A stretch of 64,000 nt of DNA from Chloroflexota bacterium (GTDB lineage: Bacteria; Chloroflexota; Anaerolineae; Anaerolineales; Villigracilaceae): assembly GCA_016223135.1 (NCBI GenBank), contig JACRPQ010000005.1, positions 364,873-428,872 of the forward strand. The letters run 5' to 3'. Position 1 is the first letter of the stretch. Every line of letters starts with the position of its first letter. Positions 33,733-41,768 of this stretch are shown here, in pieces. The notes beneath the pieces are model-generated. The model made no database searches. It worked only from the letters and a program-made list of their open reading frames with translations, and was not told the origin of the DNA. The translations under genes and the position numbers were made by a program.

Positions 33733-35134
33733 GCGGCTTGAACCTCCATAACTCCATCTCCGCCCGCGCCAAGCCAAGCAGTTCGCGCGGCGAGCGAAGG
33801 ATCCCCTTCAGATCGCGTTTGCGCCAGGCGCGCCGAAACCGAAACTCGCGGTGGACGCGCCCATGCAATATCCGATAAAACTCCGTCGGGAAGGGACCGC
33901 GATACAGCATCGCCAAATCTTGCGAGTCAACCCAGTTTTGCTTTTCGCCCAATTCCAGCCTCACGCGCTCGTAAAATTTCGTGCCGGGCAAGGGGTACGA
34001 GACCGAAATGCCGATGTCATCGGGCGCGCACTCGCGCACCAGCTTCAACGTCTTTTGCACGTCCTCCCACGTTTCGCCCGGGTATCCGAATTGCAAAAAG
34101 AATCCGACTTCGATACCGTTTGCCCGCAAGAGCCGCGCCGCGTTGTAAATATCCTCCACCGTCTCGCCTTTTTCCATTGCATCAAGAATTTTTTGCGAGC
34201 CGCTCTCCGCGCCGATCCAAACGGTCTTGCATCCCGCCTTGGCGAGCGCGGCGGCTGTCTTCCCGTTCACCAAATCGGCGCGCTGCAAACACTTGAAGGG
34301 AATCGCCGCGTCCGCTTCATTCACCAGCGCCGCAAACGTTTCGAGCCAATTTGGCTTCAAGCCCAGAATGTCATCCGCAAACCAGATGTGATCGGGCGCG
34401 TAGGTTTCCTTCAACCATTTCATCTCCGCGACCACATTTTCCGGCGAGCGCGAGTTGTAACGCTGACCCCAAATCGGCTTGGCGCACCAGTTGCAGTGAT
34501 ACGGACAGCCGCGCGTCGTCACCATGTTCATCGAAAAATAGCCGTGACGCGACATCCAGATTTTTCGATAGCGTTCCACGTCAACCAGGTCCCATGCGGG
34601 AAATGGAAGTTTGTCCAATTGGGATATATCCGGACGACGTGTAACTTGGAGTTTGTGACTCGAAACCACCCCAACGACTTCCCCCGCTTCCTTCCCCGCC
34701 GACAACTGATTCAGCAATTCGAGGAGCGTCTCCTCCCCTTCGCCGATGATGCAGTAATCCGCGCCGCGCGCGAGGTAGTCTGCGTAATGGTCGCTCACAT
34801 CCGCCCCGCAGAGAATGACCGTGCATCCGCGCGACTTTGCCATCCCGATCATCTTGAACGCGGCTTCGCGCATTCGGAGCAGGCACATCTTGGAAAGGTA
34901 ATTGAAGTTGTCTTCGTAAATGACGGCGTATTGAGGCTTATGCTCATCGAGCGCAGTCGCCCATTCATCTTCTGATTCTGCCAACATGGCATCGAACAAC
35001 GCGACGGCGTATCCATGTGCGCGGACGTAACTCGCCGCGTACAACGTCCCCAGCGGCGGATAGGGCTGCATCGCCTCCCATAGTTTAGGGTCGAAGCGCA
35101 GGTAGTAGGACTGCCCGAAGAGGATTTGGGTCAT
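33725..35134 (-). CDS. B12-binding radical SAM protein
   Basis: A 469-residue protein: N-terminal cobalamin-binding Rossmann-like domain (about 1-150; PPLGTLYAASYVRAHGY, CGADVSDHY, IIGEGEETLLEL), then a radical SAM domain with the cluster motif CPYHCNWC (about 210-217), and a C-terminal region with FGYPGETWEDV. Members of this class carry out methyl transfer or rearrangements on unreactive carbons in lipids, antibiotics and hopanoids. The role here is unknown. It overlaps the next upstream gene by 4 bases, so it belongs to the polysaccharide operon. Confidence 0.88.
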   Translation of the reverse strand: MTQILFGQSYYLRFDPKLWEAMQPYPPLGTLYAASYVRAHGYAVALFDAMLAESEDEWATALDEHKPQYAVIYEDNFNYLSKMCLLRMREAAFKMIGMAKSRGCTVILCGADVSDHYADYLARGADYCIIGEGEETLLELLNQLSAGKEAGEVVGVVSSHKLQVTRRPDISQLDKLPFPAWDLVDVERYRKIWMSRHGYFSMNMVTTRGCPYHCNWCAKPIWGQRYNSRSPENVVAEMKWLKETYAPDHIWFADDILGLKPNWLETFAALVNEADAAIPFKCLQRADLVNGKTAAALAKAGCKTVWIGAESGSQKILDAMEKGETVEDIYNAARLLRANGIEVGFFLQFGYPGETWEDVQKTLKLVRECAPDDIGISVSYPLPGTKFYERVRLELGEKQNWVDSQDLAMLYRGPFPTEFYRILHGRVHREFRFRRAWRKRDLKGILRSPRELLGLARAEMELWRFKPHG

Positions 35135-36183
35135 GATATTCTCCCATCATCGCGAGCGACCATAGGGAGCGAATCAATCTTCCCTTTTGACGAGGAGATT
35201 GCTTCGTCGGGCAAAGCCCTCCTCGCAACGACATTTAACTTCTGTTCGAATGCCTCCCGCGTTCTCTTGCGGTGGTGATGGAAATTCCCCTGGCAGACTT
35301 CGTCAGTGAAGACCGTCTCTTCACCGAAGCCCGCCTGCTTTGAAAATCGCGCGATCTTGCGAGTCATCTCCCAGGCTTCGAGCCAATCGCCGAGTTTGCC
35401 GCGCAAAACCCATTCCGTCATTGCGAAGAACAGCCGCAGGGAGCGGCGAAGCAATCTCCAAACCGGCGAGGGAGATTGTGCCGCCATGCTTTGCCTTCCT
35501 CCGAATCCCGCCGCGCTCTGAAGAGGCAATGACCGATTCGCGTTCGGCAAAAATTCCTTTGTCCATCCATTGGCTTCCATCAACCTGTGATAAACATCCA
35601 GCCCGGTAATTGGGATCATCTGGCACAACTCGCGCGCAGAATACAAATCGTGCAGTGACCATTCGAGCGCGGTCTCGGAAACAATGAGATTCGGGCAAAG
35701 CGTGTGACCGAACAGATTCGCGGCGCGGTTGAGAGCAAGGGCAAACAAGCGCGCCGTCCACACCCGGCGCGGCGCGGCGACAAGCATGTAATCGAAGTCC
35801 GCGTTTTTCGAGAGGTTCATCACCGCCAGCGAGCCGGTCAACGCGACCATGCGGATGAACGGCAGGGAGCCGAGTATGCGTCCGTAGGTGAGGGCGATGG
35901 GAAGCAGTTGTTGCGAGCGCGCTTCGCGTCGCTTGCGAATTTCCACAATCTCTTCTCGTCCAGCCAGGAAGCGGAAACCGTCCTTCTGCCCCACCCGCCC
36001 GTTCAAGGATTCCAAAGCGCCGAGCAATTCCCCTTCCTCCGCGCGGACGGGCAGGTACCCATGCAATTCGTCCAGACGAAGAGGATAGTCGAAGATGTCT
36101 GAGTAGGCGAGCGCTTCGAGGACGGCGCGTTCGATGGAGGAGGTTTTCGCCGATAACGTTTGCAGATCAAGAGCGAGGGTCAA
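35131..36183 (-). CDS. Nucleotidyltransferase-like protein carrying two inserted repeats
   Basis: A 350-residue protein. Residues about 112-135 (ALTGSLAVMNLSKNADFDYMLV) match the nucleotidyltransferase fold signature (GS then DxD). The N-terminus resembles a small winged-helix domain. The start is a TTG at 36183, chosen because AAAGGA lies seven bases upstream and no ATG is near. Two in-frame stretches, at about residues 217-255 and the last 29 residues, are translated copies of dispersed palindromic repeats (see the repeats at 35417 and 35147), so the original C-terminus has probably been replaced. Substrate unknown. Confidence 0.7.
   Translation of the reverse strand: MTLALDLQTLSAKTSSIERAVLEALAYSDIFDYPLRLDELHGYLPVRAEEGELLGALESLNGRVGQKDGFRFLAGREEIVEIRKRREARSQQLLPIALTYGRILGSLPFIRMVALTGSLAVMNLSKNADFDYMLVAAPRRVWTARLFALALNRAANLFGHTLCPNLIVSETALEWSLHDLYSARELCQMIPITGLDVYHRLMEANGWTKEFLPNANRSLPLQSAAGFGGRQSMAAQSPSPVWRLLRRSLRLFFAMTEWVLRGKLGDWLEAWEMTRKIARFSKQAGFGEETVFTDEVCQGNFHHHRKRTREAFEQKLNVVARRALPDEAISSSKGKIDSLPMVARDDGRIS
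35147..35234. repeat. Dispersed palindrome forming the 3' end of a gene
   Basis: Arms of the type ATCATCGCGAGCGACC and CCTCGCAACGACAT enclose inner arms GAATCAATCTTCCC and GGAGATTGCTTCG. This is the familiar TCATTGCGAG..GAAGCAATC dispersed-repeat pattern. It encodes the last residues of the gene at 35131 (NVVARRALPDEAISSSKGKI... on the minus strand). Confidence 0.7.
35417..35533. repeat. Dispersed palindrome inserted in frame inside a gene
   Basis: GTCATTGC (35417-35424) and GCAATGAC (35526-35533) bound a 117-base (39-codon) segment containing GAAGCAATCTCC and GGAGATTG arms. It is the same repeat type as at 35147 and keeps the reading frame of the host gene. Confidence 0.65.
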
Positions 36184-36209
36184 GGAAATGTCCTTTTGGC
36201 TGCATCAGG

Positions 36210-37700
36210 CTAAGGGTCCGGTGTGAAGCGCCGCGAAACGGCTTGCAGGAGAGTGAAGCCGGAAACGAAGAAAAGTCCCACAGCGAAGAGTATGGCATAG
36301 ATCATAATCAGGAAGTGATCCATCTGCCAGCCAAGAAAGGCGGTCCACAGATTGAGACAGGCGAGGGCAATTTCGAACACGATCAGCAAATCCACGTTGA
36401 CGTGGTAACGGTTCGCGTTCCAGTTCTGGCGGCGGCGGGTGATGCCGTATTTCGGCGTGCGTTCGAAGGGAATTTCGCGGCGCGCGAGAATTTGAAACGC
36501 GGCGCGCAGGGTGTTGAGGATGAGTCCGGAGGCAAAAACGGACATCAGGAAAACCAGCGGAAGATTCAGCAGCCAGCGCCGGCGAAGCATCTTTTGCGCG
36601 ATGGCGAAATAAACGGCTGGCGCGACGGCAAGCAAATTCATGAACAAGCCGATGCCAATGGGTTCGAGCAGAGTCGGATATTCCCGCGCAAGCGCAAGCA
36701 AAAGCGGGTACAGGCAAATCAACGCAAGCGTGAGGAAATGCAATCCATAGCCTGTCAGATGCAAGGTTGCCTGCCATTTATGTGAAAAGGGAAGGTCCGT
36801 GCGCCAGATGACCGGGATGTAACGAAGCGCACATTCGAATCCGCCGCGCGCCCAGCGATGCTGTTGGCGGCGATATGCCGTGAAACTGACCGGCAACTCG
36901 CCCGGCACTTCTACCTCCGCCGCGTAACGCGCCGACCAGCCGCGCAGGAAGACGCGGTACGAAAGGTCGAGGTCTTCGGTAAGGGTATCAGACCTCCAGC
37001 CGCCGGCGTCCTCGATAGCGGACTTGCGCCACATGCCTGCCGTGCCGTTGAAATTGAAGAAATAGCCCGCGCTGGAGCGTGCGAGTTGATCAATCGCGAA
37101 GTGCGCGTCGAGGGAAAGCGATTGCAGGAAGGTGAGCAGGGAATAATCGCGGTTGAGATGCCCCCAGCGCGCCTGAACGAACGCGACGCGGTCGTGATCG
37201 AAATACGGGAGGGTGCGCCGCAGGAAATCGGACGGAGGGACAAAGTCCGCGTCGAAGATGGCGAGGTATTCGCCGCTCGATTTTGTGCGTCCCTCTTCGA
37301 GCGCGCCCGCCTTGAAACCGATGCGTTCGGCGCGGCATATATGGTGAATGTTCAATCCCTGCGCGCGCAATTGACTTACTTTTGCCGCGACCACCGATTT
37401 CGTATCGTCGGTCGAATCATCCAGCACCTGGATTTCGAGCAGGTCGCGCGGGTAATCGAGCGCCGCCGCGGCTTCGATCAAACGCACCGCAACGTACCAT
37501 TCGTTGTAGATCGGCAGCTGCACGGTCACGCGCGGCAATTCCGTCAGACGCCGGTTCGCCGGCTGGGTCAGGGAGTCTCGCTGTTTCCATCCCAGGAAGG
37601 CAAGATAAAAATAATTGGTCACGTATACGATCAGCGCCGCCATGACTAGCGCATAGATCGTCACGATTGGGACAAGAAGAACGTTCAGAAGATCACCCAT
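36210..37700 (-). CDS. GT2 processive glycosyltransferase (glucomannan/cellulose synthase-like)
   Basis: A 496-residue membrane glycosyltransferase. One N-terminal TM (about 8-30), GT-A domain with LPIYNE, DDSTDDT, DADF (the DxD), TEDLDLSYR and QQHRWARGG motifs, then about four TM helices at the C-terminus. These are the D, DxD, (T)ED and Q(Q/R)xRW residues of processive beta-glycan synthases, with the CslA/glucomannan synthase-like branch closest by length. It would make or extend a surface beta-glycan. Its start overlaps the O-antigen ligase-like gene by 8 bases. Confidence 0.88.
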   Translation of the reverse strand: MGDLLNVLLVPIVTIYALVMAALIVYVTNYFYLAFLGWKQRDSLTQPANRRLTELPRVTVQLPIYNEWYVAVRLIEAAAALDYPRDLLEIQVLDDSTDDTKSVVAAKVSQLRAQGLNIHHICRAERIGFKAGALEEGRTKSSGEYLAIFDADFVPPSDFLRRTLPYFDHDRVAFVQARWGHLNRDYSLLTFLQSLSLDAHFAIDQLARSSAGYFFNFNGTAGMWRKSAIEDAGGWRSDTLTEDLDLSYRVFLRGWSARYAAEVEVPGELPVSFTAYRRQQHRWARGGFECALRYIPVIWRTDLPFSHKWQATLHLTGYGLHFLTLALICLYPLLLALAREYPTLLEPIGIGLFMNLLAVAPAVYFAIAQKMLRRRWLLNLPLVFLMSVFASGLILNTLRAAFQILARREIPFERTPKYGITRRRQNWNANRYHVNVDLLIVFEIALACLNLWTAFLGWQMDHFLIMIYAILFAVGLFFVSGFTLLQAVSRRFTPDP

Positions 37701-39045
37701 GCTCGACCGCCTTCACGTATGCCGCCGACCAAAGTCCCCATCCCAGCCATTGCCAGATGCGCCCCGCCTGGTTCAACCACGTGTAGTAATCAAAGAAACC
37801 GACCACCGTCACTGCGAGCAGCAAAGCGAATGCTCCCATCAGCAAAGGCTGCGCGGAAAAGAATCTCCAGCGCGCCAGAAACACGATCCACGGCAGGAAC
37901 ATCAAAAGCAGATAGAACGCCGCGCCGAACACACCCGTCTCCATAGCCGCCGTGAGCAGCGTGTAATGCGGCGGCTGGTAATTCAGCGGAAAATCGGCAA
38001 AGCGGTTCTTCATTGCCAGCGGCGAGGCGCCCAATCCAATGCCGATTGCAGAATGTTCCACGAAAATTTGATTGCCGGAACGGATCAAATACATGCGCTC
38101 GTCGAAGGAATATTGCGCAAGTTTCTGCGCTTCTTCCGTCAATCCGATCCCTGTGCGAACGCCGAAATAGTGCGGGTTCTTCCAGATGAACGGCGCGATC
38201 AATAGGACGCCGGACAAACCGAGCCATGCCGCGCGCTTGACCGAATCCCACCGATGAAAAACCGCTTCCATCCCGACCATGAAACTGCCGCCGATTAAAA
38301 AGCCGATCCACGCCGAACGGGAGAACGTCATTGCCAGCGCCGGCAGTCCCGGCAGGAAAGCCAACATCGCCCACCCTCGCCAGCGTCCACCGCCGTATAA
38401 AATCGCCGAGAGTAAAAGGAGAAGCCCGAACGCAAGACATCCGCCGAGGATATTCGGATGATCCGTGAGACCGTAAGCGCGCAAGAGGCGCACACCATCC
38501 GCAGTGATCACGCTCACACCTGTCGCGGCTGGGTCGAGGGTGAGTTCGCCGAGTGTCTGCAGTCCAAGAGAGCGCTGTAACAGGGATTGCCCAATTCCAA
38601 CCGCCGATTGCAAAACAACCTGCACGCCTGCGGGAACAACCACCCATGCCGGGCTTTCGATCTCGTTTACGATGAAAAGATAAAACAGGAAGAAGCCAAC
38701 CAGCCGCAAGGATTGATAACGCGACAACATATAATCCTCGCTTCCCAGCGTGGAGACGAAGCCGGCGGCGGTCAAACCTGCGAGAGGAACCCAAATCCAT
38801 GCCGAACCGAAAGAAACCTTGCGCGGCGCAAGCAGCAGGGAACCTCCCCAAAACAGGAACATGCAAATCGCGGTGATGTCGGAGGCATAAAGCAGGAAGT
38901 CTGTGTAGTCCCCATAGAGCGGAAAGATGGGACGCGCCCACAAGGTGATCCGCCAGCGCAGCGGCGCGAGGACGATCGTCAGGGCGAAGGAGATCCGTGC
39001 GGCAATGTCGAGGGAGTGGGAATACCAATAAGAAGGTAATCGCAT
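37693..39045 (-). CDS. O-antigen ligase/polymerase-like membrane protein
   Basis: A 450-residue protein with about ten to eleven membrane segments and a large extracytoplasmic loop near residues 265-320. The pattern TDHPNILGGCLAFGLLLLLSA and SRSAWIGFLIG is typical of the Wzy_C/O-antigen ligase family, which joins or polymerises lipid-linked glycans outside the membrane. It is the first gene of the minus-strand operon. ATG 39045 is used; the longer frame to 39105 would overlap the divergent gene and its promoter. Confidence 0.85.
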   Translation of the reverse strand: MRLPSYWYSHSLDIAARISFALTIVLAPLRWRITLWARPIFPLYGDYTDFLLYASDITAICMFLFWGGSLLLAPRKVSFGSAWIWVPLAGLTAAGFVSTLGSEDYMLSRYQSLRLVGFFLFYLFIVNEIESPAWVVVPAGVQVVLQSAVGIGQSLLQRSLGLQTLGELTLDPAATGVSVITADGVRLLRAYGLTDHPNILGGCLAFGLLLLLSAILYGGGRWRGWAMLAFLPGLPALAMTFSRSAWIGFLIGGSFMVGMEAVFHRWDSVKRAAWLGLSGVLLIAPFIWKNPHYFGVRTGIGLTEEAQKLAQYSFDERMYLIRSGNQIFVEHSAIGIGLGASPLAMKNRFADFPLNYQPPHYTLLTAAMETGVFGAAFYLLLMFLPWIVFLARWRFFSAQPLLMGAFALLLAVTVVGFFDYYTWLNQAGRIWQWLGWGLWSAAYVKAVEHG

Positions 39046-39078
39046 TAAATATTCGGACTGAGTATCTCGGATTTGCTT

Positions 39079-39086
39079 ATTATAAT
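39079..39086. promoter_or_regulatory. Overlapping divergent -10 boxes
   Basis: ATTATAAT contains a perfect TATAAT on each strand (plus 39081-39086; minus 39084-39079). It lies 12 bases before the ATG of the plus-strand glycosyltransferase and about 33 bases before the ATG of the minus-strand gene. No convincing -35 was found for either. The plus-strand mRNA would have only about five leader bases. Confidence 0.4.
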
Positions 39087-39097
39087 GGGGTTTGCGA

Positions 39098-40129
39098 ATG
39101 TCCATAAAAATTGCGATTAATGCGCGTTACACACATAGACGAGTCGCGGGCGTCGAACGTTACGCCCGCGAAATCAGTTCAAGATTTTCTCCGCCTCCCC
39201 GCTTCATTGCGCCATCGCGCGCCATGCCGCCCGCGGCAGGGCATTTCTGGGAGCAGTTTGTCCTGCCTGCAAAACTCCGCCCGGATGAATTTCTCTGGTC
39301 GCCCGCGAACACCAGCGCGTGGACGGTGCGCCGGCAGGCAGTGACGATCCACGACGCCAGCCCATTCGACCACCCCGAATGGTTCGATCCGCGTTTTGCC
39401 GCGTGGACGCGCCTGGCATGGAAGGTGTTATCGAAGACCGCGCGCGCGATCCTAACGGTTTCAAATTTCTCGCGCGAGCGATTGAAAGTCCACCTTGGCA
39501 TTGAAGACAGAAAACTCTTCGTCATTCCAGATGGCGTTGGGGAACCTTTCACGCAGCAAAGCCGCAAGGCAATTGATGAGACCCTGGCGCGGTACGGCAT
39601 CAAACCGCCATATTTTCTGTTCGTCGGCACATTGGAACCGCGCAAGAACCTGGGCAGGTTATTCGAAGCGTGGAAAGACGCGCAAGTGAAGTTGGCGGGG
39701 TATTCCCTCGTTGTTGCGGGAACGGCGGGCGCCGTGTTTCGCGGCAAAGGTTTTTCTACAATACCGCAGAAATCTCAATTTCTCGGCTACGTCCCGGATG
39801 CGGACCTCCCCGCCTTATACGCGGGCGCAGAGGCATTGATCGCCCCCTCGCTCTACGAAGGATTTTGTCTCCCCGCGCTGGAGGCGATGGCGTGCGGGAC
39901 GCCCGTGATCGCATCGAACGTCACATCGCTCCCCGAAGTGACAAACGGCGCGGCACACCTTGTCAATCCCATGGAACCCCGCCAAATCTCCGAGGCGATG
40001 CAAGTCATCGCCGGAAATGTATCCCTGGCAAATCAATACCGCGAGCGCGGACTCGCTCAGGCGCAGAAATTCCGCTGGGAGGACGCGGCATGGAAACTAC
40101 AAGCGTTATTGAAGAGCCTGTATGACTGA
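39098..40129 (+). CDS. GT4-type glycosyltransferase
   Basis: A 343-residue GT-B glycosyltransferase. The C-terminal nucleotide-sugar domain shows [14 protein letters not shown] and the E-x7-E motif [20 protein letters not shown]. The N-terminal acceptor domain starts [21 protein letters not shown]. It transfers a sugar to a lipid-linked or growing glycan at the membrane face. The ATG at 39098 has no Shine-Dalgarno sequence but a TATAAT just upstream; a TTG six bases earlier is less likely. It overlaps the next glycosyltransferase by 8 bases. Confidence 0.9.
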   Translation: MSIKIAINARYTHRRVAGVERYAREISSRFSPPPRFIAPSRAMPPAAGHFWEQFVLPAKLRPDEFLWSPANTSAWTVRRQAVTIHDASPFDHPEWFDPRFAAWTRLAWKVLSKTARAILTVSNFSRERLKVHLGIEDRKLFVIPDGVGEPFTQQSRKAIDETLARYGIKPPYFLFVGTLEPRKNLGRLFEAWKDAQVKLAGYSLVVAGTAGAVFRGKGFSTIPQKSQFLGYVPDADLPALYAGAEALIAPSLYEGFCLPALEAMACGTPVIASNVTSLPEVTNGAAHLVNPMEPRQISEAMQVIAGNVSLANQYRERGLAQAQKFRWEDAAWKLQALLKSLYD

Positions 40130-41234
40130 AAGAAACTCCCTCGCCATCGTTCACGAGTGGCTGACCACCTTCGGCGGCGCCGAGCGGCTGTTAACCGAAA
40201 TCCTGAAAATTTACCCGGAAGCAAGCCTGCACGCGCTTTTGCACCACGCGCCGTCCTTCAAGCGCACGCCTCTCGCGGGACGAAAAGTCACTACGTCCCT
40301 GATGCAGTTTCTCCCCGCCGTACAGAAATATTACCGCTACCTCCTGCCGCTCATGCCGATTGCCGTCAAACGGATGAACCTGCGCGGATACAAAGTCGTG
40401 CTTTCGATCTCGCACGCGGTTGCCCATGCAGTTCAGACCGGCGAGGATCAGGTACACATCGCTTACGTTTGCACACCGATGCGCTACGCCTGGCATCTCG
40501 AAGACAATTATCTTGACGCGCACCGCCTGAATGGTTTGGTCACAGGCTGGCTGGCGCGGACCTTGCTGAGGCAAATGCGCGCCTGGGATTACCGCGCCGC
40601 GCAAAGGGAGAATCACCTGTTGGCGGTCTCCAATTGGACGGCTTCGCAAATCGAACGATATTGGAAAAGAGAGGCGCGGGTCATTTACCCGCCTGTGGAC
40701 GTGGAACGATTCGCGCCCGAAAAAGAACGCGATCATTTCTATCTGTTCGTTTCCCGGCTCGTGCCGTACAAGATGGGTTATCAAATTGCCGAGGGATTCA
40801 ACCGGCTCGGGCTGCCGCTGGTCATTGTTGGCGATGGACCGGAGTTTGCGAGAATTTCAAAGATCGCAGGACCCAACATCAAACTGCTTGGCTATCAGCC
40901 CGATTCCCTCGTCACAGACCTGATGAATCGCGCCAAAGCCTTTGTATACATGGCAATCGAGGATTTCGGCATTGCGATGGCGGAAGCGCAGGCGGCGGGG
41001 TGCCCGGTCATCGCGTATGGCGGGGGCGGCGCGGCGGAGATCGTTCGGGACGGAGAAACAGGTCTTTTATATCGGGAGCAAACCACGGTGTCCATGATGG
41101 AGGCGGTGAGGCAGTTCGAGAGCCGCGCATCGGGATTCGATGGTCAATCTGCGCGGCAGAACGCGATGCGGTTTTCAACGTCCCGTTTTCGGGAGGAATT
41201 CACGTCCTTCATGAAGCCATTCATCACCGGCTGA
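40122..41234 (+). CDS. GT4-type glycosyltransferase (WbaZ-like)
   Basis: A 370-residue GT-B enzyme starting VHEWLTTFGGAERLL, with the sugar-nucleotide domain YLFVSRLVPYKMGYQIAEGFNRL and the E-x7-E region EDFGIAMAEAQAAGCPVIAYGGGGAAEIV. Close relatives include mannosyltransferases of the WbaZ type, but the donor is not certain from sequence. It is translationally coupled to the preceding glycosyltransferase and is the last gene of the short plus-strand operon. About 530 gene-free bases follow. Confidence 0.88.
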   Translation: MTERNSLAIVHEWLTTFGGAERLLTEILKIYPEASLHALLHHAPSFKRTPLAGRKVTTSLMQFLPAVQKYYRYLLPLMPIAVKRMNLRGYKVVLSISHAVAHAVQTGEDQVHIAYVCTPMRYAWHLEDNYLDAHRLNGLVTGWLARTLLRQMRAWDYRAAQRENHLLAVSNWTASQIERYWKREARVIYPPVDVERFAPEKERDHFYLFVSRLVPYKMGYQIAEGFNRLGLPLVIVGDGPEFARISKIAGPNIKLLGYQPDSLVTDLMNRAKAFVYMAIEDFGIAMAEAQAAGCPVIAYGGGGAAEIVRDGETGLLYREQTTVSMMEAVRQFESRASGFDGQSARQNAMRFSTSRFREEFTSFMKPFITG

Positions 41235-41521
41235 ATCTTTGATCCAAGCAATCCATTGAATGCTTTATGGAAACGCCATCTTTTGAAAGCGCTTTCCTTC
41301 CTGTGCGCTCTTCGTATTTGCGTATTCGTGTTTTGTCGCTCGCGAATAGCTTTCGCCCCAAATGCAGCGGCGGCGGGAAAACTCAACCGATGGAATCTTA
41401 CATGAGGGTTGGAGCAGTCAAATGAGTGAATACGTTTTGGCGTAATCAGTACGTGACCAGTCGGATCCTTATCGGGAAAAGCGTAATCAGTCAACCAAGA
41501 ACCAATTTTGTTTTTGTTGCA

Positions 41522-41550
41522 AGTGTAACCAGTCAGTGACTGGTTACACT
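41522..41550. promoter_or_regulatory. Perfect 29-base inverted repeat in a gene-free stretch
   Basis: AGTGTAACCAGTCA and its exact complement TGACTGGTTACACT are separated by one base. Around it GCGTAATCAGT occurs twice (near 41440 and 41481), with further GACCAGTC and GGTTACAACC pieces. The stretch 41235-41768 otherwise holds no recognisable gene. It lies between the ends of the convergent GT4 and GH35 genes, so it could act as a bidirectional terminator hairpin, though it lacks a clear T-run. Confidence 0.5.
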
Positions 41551-41640
41551 GCTTTCCGGCTTTGTTTTCTCTGGCTGGAATCAATTGGTTACAACCAAAA
41601 CCATTCAATTCATAGCGCGACATTCATGTCATCTGAAAAT

Positions 41641-41661
41641 GCGAGATAAATCTCGCCCTAC
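41641..41661. repeat. GTAGGGCGA-type palindrome
   Basis: GCGAGATAAATCTCGCCCTAC is one arm-loop-arm copy of the palindrome family seen at 45675, 46681, 54948-55125 and 58921. Confidence 0.6.
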
Positions 41662-41768
41662 CGCGTAACATGAGTTACTGAATGTTGTCGGTGAACGTCA
41701 ACGATTTACACCATTCATGCTGGTCTGCATTCCCGGCGTTTCGGCAAAGAAACTGACCGTGGCGAATA

